A stretch of DNA of 19,882 nucleotides from CAZSBB01 sp964605235 (GCA_964605235.1 CAZSBB010000063.1:1-19882), one strand, 5' to 3'; positions 1 to 7,228 are shown, numbered from the stretch's first letter. The notes: generated by a model from the letters alone, not told the origin. Numbers and translations are program-made.

Positions 1-67
1 TGTCAGCCTAACGGCGCAACGGACTTTCATCCCCATCTCACGCTTCCGGCTCGTTCGCCCGCTTCGC

Positions 68-96
68 TTGACGCTCGCGGCACGCTGCCTTACAAA
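68..96 (+). promoter_or_regulatory. Candidate sigma-70 type promoter of the aminotransferase gene
   Basis: TTGACG at 68-73 and TACAAA at 91-96 are separated by 17 bases, close to the housekeeping promoter consensus. A start near 103 would give a leader of about 36 bases containing the purine-rich GAGGAG ribosome binding site at 126-131, before the ATG at 139. This is pattern matching only. No other feature is seen in the first 138 bases. Confidence 0.45.
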
Positions 97-138
97 CCTC
101 GCCTTCCCGACCTGACCGCTTTTCAGAGGAGCGCCCCC

Positions 139-1320
139 ATGGCGAACGCCAAACCCTTGCGCACCCGTCTGCTGACCCCCGGCCCCACCGCTGTGCCCGA
201 TGCCGTGCTGCTGGAGATGGCGCAGCCGATCATTCACCATCGCACCGCCCAGTTCAAAGCGATTTTCACCGAGCTGTCGGCGCGCCTCCAGCGCGTCTTC
301 CGCACGGAAAAGTCCCCCGTGCTCACCCTCGCCGGCTCCGGCACCACCGCGTTTGAAGCCGCCCAGGTGTCGCTGCTCAAACCTGGCACCAAGACCCTCA
401 CCATCGCCGGCGGCAAATTTGGTGAACGCTGGCAGGACATCTATGACGCCTACGCCCCCGTGCTGGGCATCACCGAAAACCTCAAGCTCAACGTCCCCTG
501 GGGCGATGCCGTCGATCCCGCGCAGGTCGAAAGCCTGCTCCAACAGCATCCCGACATCAGCGTCGTCTGCCTCGTGCATTCGGAAACCAGCACCACCACC
601 GCGTGCGATCTGCAGAAGTTGGCGCAGGTGGTGAGCAAAAGCAACGCGCTGCTGATTGCCGACGGCATCACTTCCGTGGGCGCGATTCCCGTGGAGATGG
701 ACGCCTGGGGCGTGGACGCGCTGGTCACCGGCTCGCAGAAGGCGCTGATGCTCCCGCCGGGGTTGGGCTTTGTCGCGCTGGGCCCGCGGGCGTTGGCGCG
801 GCTCAAGGAAACCCCCGCCAAGGGGTGCTACAACCTGGACCTGCGGCGGTGGCTCAAGAGCTGGGAAAAGAACGACGTGCCCTTCACCCCGCCGGTGAGC
901 CTGATCCGCGGCCAGCGCGTCGCGCTGGAAATGATTGAAACCGAAGGCCTGGAAAATGTCTGGGCGCGCACCCGGCTGCTCGCCGACGCCACCCGCGCAG
1001 CGTTCACTGCCATGGGCCTGAAGCTCGCCAGCACCAGCCCCGCCGACTCGGCGACCGGCGCGTTCTATCCGCAGGGCGTGGAGGACAAAAAGTTCCGCAG
1101 CACCCTGCGCGACAAGCACGGCATCGCCATCGCCGGCGGCCAGGACGGACGCGGAGCAAGCTGGGCGACGAGCATTTTCCGCATCTCGCACATGGGCTAT
1201 GTCGATGCCGGCGACACGCTGGCGGCACTGAGCGCCATCGAGACGGAACTCGCCGCCGCCGGCTGCAAGATTGCGCCCGGGGCAGCGCTCACTGCCGCCA
1301 GTGCCGTGCTGGGCCGGTGA
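139..1320 (+). CDS. PLP-dependent class V aminotransferase (alanine/serine-glyoxylate type)
   Basis: The 393-residue product has the fold-type I, class V aminotransferase layout. It begins with LLTPGPTAVPDAVLLEMAQP, followed by HHR at 33-35 and the cofactor phosphate-binding GSGTTAFEAA at 67-76. The PLP-contacting Asp is at about 175 in ADGITSVGA, and the Schiff-base lysine is Lys201 in GSQKALMLPPG. Family members transfer amino groups from alanine, serine or aspartate to glyoxylate or pyruvate; some are annotated as the small subunit of a soluble hydrogenase. The substrate cannot be told from sequence alone. Length is normal for the family and the protein should be cytosolic. GAGGAG lies 7 bases before the ATG, which fixes the start. 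The gene appears monocistronic, with a long hairpin starting 18 bases after the stop. Class assignment is firm; substrate is open. Confidence 0.93.
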   Translation: MANAKPLRTRLLTPGPTAVPDAVLLEMAQPIIHHRTAQFKAIFTELSARLQRVFRTEKSPVLTLAGSGTTAFEAAQVSLLKPGTKTLTIAGGKFGERWQDIYDAYAPVLGITENLKLNVPWGDAVDPAQVESLLQQHPDISVVCLVHSETSTTTACDLQKLAQVVSKSNALLIADGITSVGAIPVEMDAWGVDALVTGSQKALMLPPGLGFVALGPRALARLKETPAKGCYNLDLRRWLKSWEKNDVPFTPPVSLIRGQRVALEMIETEGLENVWARTRLLADATRAAFTAMGLKLASTSPADSATGAFYPQGVEDKKFRSTLRDKHGIAIAGGQDGRGASWATSIFRISHMGYVDAGDTLAALSAIETELAAAGCKIAPGAALTAASAVLGR

Positions 1321-1338
1321 GGGACAAGCGGGGCAGGA

Positions 1339-1404
1339 GGATAAGAAAGGGGATAAGTACATTATTTTGCTTGCAGAATAATGTACTTATCCCCTTTCTT
1401 ATCC
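1339..1404. repeat. Perfect 28-bp inverted repeat (hairpin), copy 1 of a dispersed palindrome
   Basis: Arms at 1339-1366 and 1377-1404 are perfect reverse complements of 28 bases around a 10-base loop. The 23-base core AAAGGGGATAAGTACATTATTTT (in two parts: AAAGGGGATAAG and TACATTATTTT) recurs in an equivalent hairpin at 19755-19808. It starts 18 bases after the aminotransferase stop. It is AT-rich in an otherwise GC-rich setting. It may act as a transcription terminator or mRNA 3'-end stabiliser, and it looks like a REP/MITE-type mobile palindrome. Confidence 0.85.
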
Positions 1405-1428
1405 GCGCAGCGTCAGTTCGGACCCGGT

Positions 1429-1434
1429 TACAAT
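1429..1434 (+). promoter_or_regulatory. TACAAT -10 box placed for a leaderless transcript
   Basis: TACAAT ends six bases before the GTG at 1441, so a transcript initiated at the usual distance would begin at or next to the start codon. There is no Shine-Dalgarno before 1441. I see no convincing -35. The same geometry occurs before recR (11934-11939). Confidence 0.4.
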
Positions 1435-1440
1435 CCACCC

Positions 1441-1680
1441 GTGAAGCATCACCAGTCCATCCTGGGTTTACGGTGGTTGTTGCTGCTCCCCGCGCTGTTG
1501 CTGCTGGGCGGTTGTGAAGCATTGTCCAACCCCGGCGCCGCCAGTCGCGTGCAGGGGCTGCTCGACTACAGCGACCATACCGCCGTCGGCGTGGAGCATT
1601 ACAACAGCCGCCGGTGGTACAGCGATGGCAGCACCCATGCGGAGGATCTGCAGGCGCGCTACGACCAGCGTGAGCCGTGA
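1441..1680 (+). CDS. Small hypothetical lipoprotein
   Basis: With a GTG start the product is 79 residues. A basic N-terminus (KHHQSILGLR) leads into a hydrophobic stretch LLLLPALLLLGGC, ending in a good lipobox (LLGGC), so the mature protein should begin at Cys23 and be lipid-anchored. The remaining ~57 residues are polar, with a Tyr/Trp/His-containing segment (VEHYNSRRWYSDG) and no domain I recognise. A longer reading from ATG 1381 would start inside the hairpin repeat and bury the signal peptide, so GTG 1441 is preferred. No ribosome binding site is visible; a TACAAT box six bases upstream suggests a leaderless mRNA. It converges with the minus-strand sialidase-like gene, about 50 bases away. 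Function unknown. Confidence 0.7.
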   Translation: MKHHQSILGLRWLLLLPALLLLGGCEALSNPGAASRVQGLLDYSDHTAVGVEHYNSRRWYSDGSTHAEDLQARYDQREP

Positions 1681-1695
1681 ATGGAAGCGGACGCA

Positions 1696-1753
1696 GCGCC
1701 GTCAGCGCTCCGCAAACGTCCACCGCGCCGTCAGCGCTCCGCAAACGTCCACC
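1696..1753. repeat. 29-bp tandem duplication over the 3' end of the sialidase-like gene
   Basis: Two exact 29-base units, 1696-1724 and 1725-1753, both begin GCGCCGTCAGCGCTCCGCAA. The first six bases of a third unit follow at 1754-1759. The stop codon of the minus-strand gene (1731-1733) lies in the right-hand unit, so the left-hand unit carries a silent second copy of the last codons and stop. This suggests a recent slippage or duplication event. Confidence 0.9.
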
Positions 1754-3092
1754 GCGCCGGCTCCACTGCGTCGTACGTCAGCTCCACGTGATAGACCCCG
1801 CAGCTGCGCAGCTCCGCCTCCGTGATCGCCGGCTCATTGGGCGTCACCCCCGCGCGGAAGCGATGCACCATTACCCGCACCGCCAGCGTCTGGCTCAGGC
1901 CACCCACATGCGGCGACAGCGCGCCGAAGCACACGCTGCGCTGGGCGTCGCAGCCGGGGAAAATGCCTTGCGCGTGCGTGTCGAACACCACCTGCCGTCC
2001 GCTGACGGCAAAGCTGTGTTCGTCCACATCCCAGACGTACAGCGGGTCCCGCCGCGCCTGATATGGTGAATTCGTCAGGTCGCCACTGAACATCCGCAGC
2101 CTGCCGTCGGCGCAGCGGTAGAGCGTCAGCGGGGCTTCGCGGTTGGGATCGCGCACAATCGTCAGCGCCGGCAGCGGGGCGAACAGGTCCTGCGTGTGCA
2201 GCCAGCCGGTGTCGCCGCGGTCGCGCGAGGTGCAGCCGGACCAGTCGGGTCCCGCGGCGTTCTGCTTGCGGGCGCGCACGGCGACCAGCCAGCCGTCGCG
2301 TCCGCGGGCGAGCTGGCCTTCGGTCAGGTCGAAGCCGGCGACGGGCGCGATCGCCGGGCCGGTCTGCGTCCAGACGTAGCGGCGCTGCGCGGGGTCGAAA
2401 TCCCAGCGCAGCGCCGCGATGCCGGTGTTGAAGTGCTGCATCGCCGCCCAACTCTGGCAGGCGTCATCCAACGGCACCGGCGGCACCAGGCTTTGAATCA
2501 CCGTGTGCGCCTGCTCCATGGCGCAAAACGCAGGGCCCTTCCCTCCATAGCCCTGCTGACACAGGATGCGCGGCTCGTCGAGAAACACCAGATCGTCGCC
2601 CGCGTCGTTGAGCGCCGCATGACGCTGCCAGATGCGATGGTTGTCGCTGGCGGCGGCGCTGTGGCGATACGTGCCGGTGCTGGCGTCCAACTGCCCCGCC
2701 TGCTGGGTGCTCCACATGAGCAGGAACACGTTGGCGTTCGCCGCCGGCTTGCCGCGCACCAGCGCCCCGCGTGGCACGCCCAGCGCCATCGGATGACGCA
2801 TGAGCGTCACCTGGCCATACGTCGGACTGGCGGGATCCCGATCGGTCAGTTGTTTGGCGATGAAGCCTTCGCGCAGCACCGGCCCGGCGGGATGATCCTT
2901 GCGCACCTGATAGGCGATGCTCAGGTCATCGTCCTGGCAGCGGATGCCGCGCGTCGCCAGCAGCAGCAGCCAGCGGTTTTTCGCCAGCAGGCAATAGCTC
3001 GGGTGCGCGGGAAACACGCCGTCGCGCCAGGATTCCCCCGGCAGCGCGAGTTCATTGACCAACGATCCGCGCGGTTCAATGTGCATCAGCAT
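1731..3092 (-). CDS. Sialidase/BNR-like beta-propeller protein (putative glycoside hydrolase-like)
   Basis: The product is 453 residues from the ATG at 3092 (a second ATG at 3086 is equally possible). I see no signal peptide. The sequence reads like a sialidase or BNR-type propeller that starts with a query such as PSYCLLAKNRWLLLLATRGI and DDDLSIAYQ. Later blades carry GDTGWLHTQDLF, TLYRCADGRLRMFSGD, RRDPLYVWDVDEHSF and VVFDTHAQGIFPG. No clear catalytic triad can be assigned from sequence alone, so the enzyme activity is uncertain. The open frame upstream of 3092 runs through a dispersed repeat and is rejected. The gene lies 166 bases downstream of the large lipoprotein on the same strand, separated from it by that repeat. 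Its C-terminal codons lie in a 29-bp tandem duplication. Frame and reality are secure; the family call is tentative. Confidence 0.75.
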   Translation of the reverse strand: MLMHIEPRGSLVNELALPGESWRDGVFPAHPSYCLLAKNRWLLLLATRGIRCQDDDLSIAYQVRKDHPAGPVLREGFIAKQLTDRDPASPTYGQVTLMRHPMALGVPRGALVRGKPAANANVFLLMWSTQQAGQLDASTGTYRHSAAASDNHRIWQRHAALNDAGDDLVFLDEPRILCQQGYGGKGPAFCAMEQAHTVIQSLVPPVPLDDACQSWAAMQHFNTGIAALRWDFDPAQRRYVWTQTGPAIAPVAGFDLTEGQLARGRDGWLVAVRARKQNAAGPDWSGCTSRDRGDTGWLHTQDLFAPLPALTIVRDPNREAPLTLYRCADGRLRMFSGDLTNSPYQARRDPLYVWDVDEHSFAVSGRQVVFDTHAQGIFPGCDAQRSVCFGALSPHVGGLSQTLAVRVMVHRFRAGVTPNEPAITEAELRSCGVYHVELTYDAVEPARWTFAER

Positions 3093-3134
3093 CGCAGCAC
3101 CCAACTTGGAAAAAAAACAATGTTGACGTCTCTG

Positions 3135-3234
3135 GCGAGCCCCGCGCGTGAGCAAGGGGTTGCGGCGCAGCCGCAGGGAAAATCCGATTTGCCTGGCAAC
3201 CCCTCCCTCACGGTCGGGCTCGTTAAGCCAGGGG
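3135..3234. repeat. Dispersed imperfect palindrome, copy A
   Basis: The left end, beginning CGAGCCCCGCGCGTGAGCAA at 3136, is identical for 41 bases (3136-3176) to copy C at 11764-11804. The right end (GGCAACCCCTCC...GGGCTCGTT) is a diverged version of the right arm of copies B and C. It fills the gap between two minus-strand genes. A run of eight T in the minus-strand sense (3111-3118) lies about 17 bases beyond it, so it could contribute to termination of the upstream gene. Confidence 0.8.
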
Positions 3235-3258
3235 TGGCGTACATCCGATCGCCAGCAC

Positions 3259-5322
3259 TCACGGCTTGACGCGCACCAGCGCCGCTTCGTTGCGTCCATA
3301 CAGCACATCACCGACCCAGATGGGGCTGGCGAGGCCGCGGTCCAGCTGGGCGACCGGGGTGACCTTCAAGGTCGCGGGGTCGAACCGGTAGAGCACCTTG
3401 TTGTCATCCTGACACCACCAGGTGTGATCGCCGGGGCGCTCGAAGATGCCGCCGATGGGCGCAGGGAGGTCCACCCATTGCAGGAGTTTGCGCTGGGCGA
3501 GGTTGTAGCGGTAGAGGGCGTACTGTTTGGTTTTGTCGTTGTCGATGTGACCAATGATTTCGTCGGGTTTGACGCCGGGATACAGCCGGCCGGTGTGGGT
3601 CAGGCCGGGCTTGACGGTCAGGCGTTCGACTTCATTGAGGTCCAGGTCGAACACGACCAGTTGGGCTTCACTGGGTTTGGGGGTGGTGGCGTTGGGATCG
3701 TCATTGAGTTGGCCGGAGTACACCACGCGGCTGAGGCTGTCGCAGACGAGCAGGCCGCGGGGGGTGAGGAAGTTCAGGTCGCGGTGATGGCCATGGAAGG
3801 AGTTGTCGGTGCGGTCATACCAGCCGACGCCGCCGCCGGTGACGCCGCGTTCGCAGCGGCCGGCGAAATACATGCGGCCCGACGCCGAGGGCCGCAGGTA
3901 ATAGGCGAAATGCGTTTTGGCTTCGGTGCCGAAGTGACCCAGAGCGCGGGGGTTGTACTGCGCCTCGGCGGGCACGGTGGCGCTTTTGGGCGCCGGGTTC
4001 CACGGCCGGGCGGGGTCGTAACTGTACATGATGGCGTTGGGATAGCCCACGAAGTAGTTGATGCCGTCCTGCACCAGATGGATCGGCCCGCTGGGCCCGT
4101 GGCTGGGGAACACCTCCATGCGCTCCGCGCCGGGATAGAAGCGGAAGAACCCGCAGTATTGCTGCGCGTTGCCCAGCAGCGAACCATCGGGCAGCAGCAC
4201 CAGCGATTCCAGATGAATCGGGCGCGTGCGCGTGACCTTCCCGGTGGTGACGCGCAGCACATCTTCCGTCGCGCCGGCGGGACGCCATTGCACCGCCACC
4301 TGTCCGGTGGAATCGCAATCGCCGATCTCCACGACCTGCGGCAGATCATCCTTGGCGGGCACGTAGGGCTTGAGTTCCTGCGTCCGGGCGGGCAGGTTCT
4401 GTTCGTTCTTCTCCAGGTTCTGGGGATACAGCGCGCCGTCGACGGCAATCCAGAATTCATTGATGGCGGTGGGCGCGAGCAGCCGATTGCCTTCGACCCG
4501 GGCTTTGTCGCCCGCGGCCGGAAGCTGGACGTCCGGGGTGATGGGAATCTTCATGGAGAAGCGCACGCCGTCGGCGCGGTAGCTGGCGGACATCCACTCG
4601 GCGCCGTCCTTGAGCAGCCGCTTTTCGTTGGTTTCGGTATTGATGGCGATCAGTTGCCATTTCCCTTTGCCGACCATGGCGTAGATCCACGGCGCATCGA
4701 GCGCCAGGTAGTAGACATAGGTGAGCTTCTCCTCGCGCTGGGTGTTGATCTCCGTCCAGGCGCGGACCGCCAGGGTGTCGGGATTGATCTGCACCACGCC
4801 GCCGAAGCCGTTGCTGCTCTGCGCCCCGCCGTAGAGCATGCCGTCGTTGCCGAACTCCAGGCGGTAAAGGAAGGAGTAACCCTTGTCGGCCGGCAGCACC
4901 GCGCCCAGGGTTTCCATGCGGTTGGTTTTGGGTTCGTAGTAATGCACCTGGGCGCCGGCAGCGCCGAAGAAGATGCGCCCGTTGGCGGCGCGGCATTGGT
5001 TGTTGATGCGATAGTTGCCGTTGGCGTAGCCGGGCAGATCGAAAAGCTGCTGCTCACCGGTGGCGAGGTCCAGCACCAGCCACTCGGGCAGGTTGGCGTA
5101 GCGGGGGTCGCCGTAGCCGTAGTTGAAGAACTGTCCGATGAACACCCCGGCCGGATGTTCAGGAGTAGGTGCGGCGACGGCTTCGGTCATGCGGCGGGCG
5201 GTCTGGATCGGCTTGCCCAACTCGGTGACGGTGAGCTGCTTGAGGTTCTGGGCGCTGGCGTGGGGCGCCGGCGCGCAGGCGACAACGCCCAGCAGGGCGA
5301 TACAGATGAGGAGTCGTAGCAT
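3259..5322 (-). CDS. Secreted lipoprotein with beta-propeller-like repeats, function unknown
   Basis: The 687-residue product begins MLRLLICIALLGVVACAPAP, a signal peptide with a VVAC lipobox (Cys16), so it is probably lipid-anchored and exported; cleavage after HASAQ by signal peptidase I is an alternative. The mature part has recurring blade-like units. Typical strand-turn-strand phrases are EWLVLDLATGEQQLFDLPG, AQVHYYEPKTNRMETLG, GGVVQINPDTLAVRAW, WQLIAINTETNEKRLL, QYALYRYNLAQRKLLQWVDL and KVLYRFDPATLKVTPVAQL. These resemble NHL/YVTN/SMP-30-like propellers of 6-8 blades. No catalytic signature is apparent. It follows the first pseudopilin gene on the same strand after 78 bases containing a short terminator-like hairpin, so it may be partly co-transcribed from the operator-controlled promoter at 6169-6197. 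A link to polysaccharide or glycoprotein handling is inferred from the sialidase-like neighbour. Confidence 0.85.
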   Translation of the reverse strand: MLRLLICIALLGVVACAPAPHASAQNLKQLTVTELGKPIQTARRMTEAVAAPTPEHPAGVFIGQFFNYGYGDPRYANLPEWLVLDLATGEQQLFDLPGYANGNYRINNQCRAANGRIFFGAAGAQVHYYEPKTNRMETLGAVLPADKGYSFLYRLEFGNDGMLYGGAQSSNGFGGVVQINPDTLAVRAWTEINTQREEKLTYVYYLALDAPWIYAMVGKGKWQLIAINTETNEKRLLKDGAEWMSASYRADGVRFSMKIPITPDVQLPAAGDKARVEGNRLLAPTAINEFWIAVDGALYPQNLEKNEQNLPARTQELKPYVPAKDDLPQVVEIGDCDSTGQVAVQWRPAGATEDVLRVTTGKVTRTRPIHLESLVLLPDGSLLGNAQQYCGFFRFYPGAERMEVFPSHGPSGPIHLVQDGINYFVGYPNAIMYSYDPARPWNPAPKSATVPAEAQYNPRALGHFGTEAKTHFAYYLRPSASGRMYFAGRCERGVTGGGVGWYDRTDNSFHGHHRDLNFLTPRGLLVCDSLSRVVYSGQLNDDPNATTPKPSEAQLVVFDLDLNEVERLTVKPGLTHTGRLYPGVKPDEIIGHIDNDKTKQYALYRYNLAQRKLLQWVDLPAPIGGIFERPGDHTWWCQDDNKVLYRFDPATLKVTPVAQLDRGLASPIWVGDVLYGRNEAALVRVKP

Positions 5323-5340
5323 GGCGAAAGGATTCCAGAT

Positions 5341-5367
5341 GAAAAAATCGACCCGGGTGCTCGGGTC
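5341..5367 (-). terminator. Candidate intrinsic terminator or attenuator after pseudopilin 1
   Basis: Read on the minus strand, a six-base stem GACCCG/CGGGTC (5362-5367 with 5350-5355, six-base loop) is followed after two bases by six T (5347-5342). It lies 34 bases after the pseudopilin stop and 19 bases before the lipoprotein start. The short stem suggests partial termination that would lower expression of the downstream gene. Confidence 0.5.
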
Positions 5368-5400
5368 AGGAAAGCTCAGGACCGTCGGCCGAGCGGCGGT

Positions 5401-6051
5401 TCAATAGGGGTGGGAGGTGGAGTAATACCATCGGGCGGATTCGCTGCCATTGACGGCAGGAATGGTGGGTCCGATTTCGCTGGCGTAGTCCACATAGGCG
5501 CGCACCGCGCCGCTGGCTTTGAGGGTGGCGGCCGCCGCGCCGTTGGAGTGCGACGCCAGAATGCCGTTGATATAGGTGGCGTTGTAGGAGCCGCCGGTGC
5601 CGCAGTAGACGATGGGCAGGTTTTCCAGCCCCTGTTTGACGTTCTTGAGGTTGATGTTGGTCATGTTGGCGTTGTAGGTGTAGCTGACCTTGCTGCCGCC
5701 GTTGTTGTGGAAAGCGGTCGCCAGCGGGCAGCGCCAGGTGCTCGGGTGCTGCTTGCTGTAGCTCAGCCCCGCGTTGCTGTGGTTGGGAATGCTCAGATAC
5801 CAGGGAATGAAGGTTGGGCCGTTGAAGTAAAAGCCCGGCGCGAGGCGATCGTTGTAGTCCTGGTGGTAAATCACGGCATAGAGCCCGATCTGCTTGAGAT
5901 TGTTCACGCACACCACCTCATTGGCGCGGGTGCGGGCGCTGGCGAGCGCCGGCAGCAGAATGGCGACCAGCAGCGAGATGATGGAGATGACCACCAGTAG
6001 TTCGATGAGGGTGAAGGCGCGGGGGGAAGTATGGCGGACGATAGAGGGCAT
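5401..6051 (-). CDS. Type II secretion pseudopilin-like protein (prepilin N-terminal methylation domain)
   Basis: The 216-residue product has a short basic leader (MPSIVRHTSPRA) followed by FTLIELLVVISIISLLVAIL. This is the prepilin peptidase recognition site with Glu at +5 of the mature protein, then a hydrophobic helix running into LPALASARTRANEVVCVNNLKQ, typical of the PulG/GspG-like 'H-X9-DG' protein group. The C-terminal two thirds are polar and rich in Asn, Ser and Tyr, and lack the H-X9-DG motif seen in the neighbouring paralogue. The start at 6051 is preferred because GGAGA lies eight bases upstream and the leader is then of normal length; the frame stays open to 6123. Prepilin peptidase processing and membrane insertion are expected from the family. 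An operator-bearing promoter lies about 118 bases upstream. Assembly into a fibre is not implied; such proteins in this phylum are often single and accessory. Confidence 0.9.
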   Translation of the reverse strand: MPSIVRHTSPRAFTLIELLVVISIISLLVAILLPALASARTRANEVVCVNNLKQIGLYAVIYHQDYNDRLAPGFYFNGPTFIPWYLSIPNHSNAGLSYSKQHPSTWRCPLATAFHNNGGSKVSYTYNANMTNINLKNVKQGLENLPIVYCGTGGSYNATYINGILASHSNGAAAATLKASGAVRAYVDYASEIGPTIPAVNGSESARWYYSTSHPY

Positions 6052-6168
6052 GGCAGGTCTCCGGATCGTCAGGACCAGGCGGGGTTGATCATGTCGAACG
6101 CTTGCCAACCGCTTCGCGTGCATGGGCGCACCCGCAGCGCGAATATGCTTCTGATTGCAGTATTTTCG

Positions 6169-6197
6169 ATGCTAACTGGGACTTCTCGTGAAGTCAA
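6169..6197 (-). promoter_or_regulatory. Promoter plus operator of pseudopilin 1 (site 2)
   Basis: On the minus strand, TTGACT (6197-6192) and TAGCAT (6174-6169) are spaced by 17 bases. The same bases hold an imperfect palindrome, TTGACTTCACGAGAAGTCCC, matching the perfect palindrome at 7238-7257 at 17 of 20 positions. The 30-base blocks 6171-6200 and 7231-7260 agree at 25 positions. A LacI-family repressor bound here would cover the -35 element and spacer. Transcription would start near 6162. Confidence 0.72.
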
Positions 6198-6303
6198 TGA
6201 TTTCGCGTTTTCTCCTGAGCCGGTAAAGGGGACGGGGATTGCCGGAAGGAGCGTCAGGCAGAGTGCAGCCCTGGGGGGTGGGCGGGGCGCTGGTTGGAAA
6301 CCC

Positions 6304-6333
6304 GGGGGTCCGGGGGTCCGGGGGGGCCGGGGG
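6304..6333 (+). other. G-quadruplex-type motif abutting the stop codon of pseudopilin 2
   Basis: Four G-runs of 5, 5, 7 and 5 (6304-6308, 6312-6316, 6320-6326, 6329-6333) are separated by loops of 3, 3 and 2 bases. The last G touches the stop codon (6334-6336) of the minus-strand gene. The G-rich strand is the template strand for that gene, so a folded quadruplex could block RNA polymerase, and the mRNA tail would be C-rich. It may have arisen by slippage of CCGGGGGT units. Confidence 0.7.
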
Positions 6334-7113
6334 TTACCAGGTGAAGGAGGAATGCGCTTTGCCCAGCTTCCACCCGCCGTAGGAGTCGTAGTCGAACAGA
6401 CCGGTGCTGATGGAGTTGGGCGTCTCCCGGCTGGCGTGGCCGTCGGCCCAGACGATGTTCATGCTGCCGGTGTGGCCCCAGCGGTCGAGGTAGATGTTCG
6501 GGTCGAGGTAGAAACTCAGGCGATAAGCGGTTTTATCCCCCAGATTGGCTTTGGCGGTGGCCGCCGAGGAATCGCGCACGCCGTCGAAGATGATCGGCCG
6601 CTGGCTGTAGTGCTTCTCGATGTCGACGGTGCGCAGGTTTTTGGGCGCGGCCCGTTCGATGTGGGCGTAGGAGCCGTTGGCGGTGTAGTTGCCGCTCTTG
6701 GCGGCCGGGGCGCAGGTGCTCATGCCTTTGTTGCGATTGGTGGGGCAGTACCACATGCTGGAAGTCTTGGCGGCATTATCCGCGTCGTAGCTGCCGGCAT
6801 AACGCGCCAGAAAATGCGCATACGGTCGGCCCAGTCCGCTGTTGCCCATGGAGGCGTACCAGCCGGGGGCGTTGTCCTCGAGCCCGGCACTCAACGCCCG
6901 CACGATCATCTGCCGGTTGTCGTCGGCATACATCTGCCAGGCGATGCCCTGCTGCTTGAGGTTGGTCAGGCAGGTGGTCGCCTCCGCCGCCAGCCGCGCC
7001 GACGCCAGCGCCGGCAGCAGGATCGCCACCAGCAGCGAAATGATGGAGATGACCACCAGCAGCTCAATGAGCGTGAAGGCGCTGCGGAAGGAGCGACAGG
7101 CGTTACGGTTCAT
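6334..7113 (-). CDS. Type II secretion pseudopilin-like protein with H-X9-DG motif
   Basis: The 259-residue product starts MNRNACRSFRSA then FTLIELLVVISIISLLVAIL, the prepilin cleavage/methylation site and membrane helix, with Glu at mature position 5. Near the C-terminus HTGSMNIVWADG fits the H-X9-DG motif that marks a large planctomycete/lentisphaere family of pseudopilin-like proteins. Its first ~35 mature residues are nearly identical to the neighbouring protein at 5401-6051 (TLIELLVVISIISLLVAILL then PALASAR), while the rest differs, so the two are paralogues with a conserved anchor. The start at 7113 is chosen because GGAGA lies eight bases upstream and because it gives a 12-residue leader; ATG 7134 is less likely. 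It is the first gene under the operator-promoter at 7229-7257, divergent from the LacI-family regulator. Confidence 0.92.
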   Translation of the reverse strand: MNRNACRSFRSAFTLIELLVVISIISLLVAILLPALASARLAAEATTCLTNLKQQGIAWQMYADDNRQMIVRALSAGLEDNAPGWYASMGNSGLGRPYAHFLARYAGSYDADNAAKTSSMWYCPTNRNKGMSTCAPAAKSGNYTANGSYAHIERAAPKNLRTVDIEKHYSQRPIIFDGVRDSSAATAKANLGDKTAYRLSFYLDPNIYLDRWGHTGSMNIVWADGHASRETPNSISTGLFDYDSYGGWKLGKAHSSFTW

Positions 7114-7228
7114 GGCGTGTCTCCAGAGCATCACATACGTTTCCGGGCGGACCTCTAAGCGGCATGCTCAGCCGGCTTCGCCCCGGGGACGCGCCGACCG
7201 CGCCGCGTCGAGGCTCCCGGTTCAAATC

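Noticed and set aside
3093..3311. 73-residue N-terminal extension of the sialidase-like protein
   Set aside because: It runs through repeat copy A, and its translation mirrors that repeat (RRNPLLTRGAR), which also appears in unrelated open frames at the other copies.
3148..5319. 723-codon plus-strand open frame opposite the large lipoprotein gene
   Set aside because: It is a mirror of the 687-residue minus-strand gene. The composition is low-complexity Gly/Val/Ala/His-rich without domains, and the opposite strand has a signal peptide and propeller phrases.
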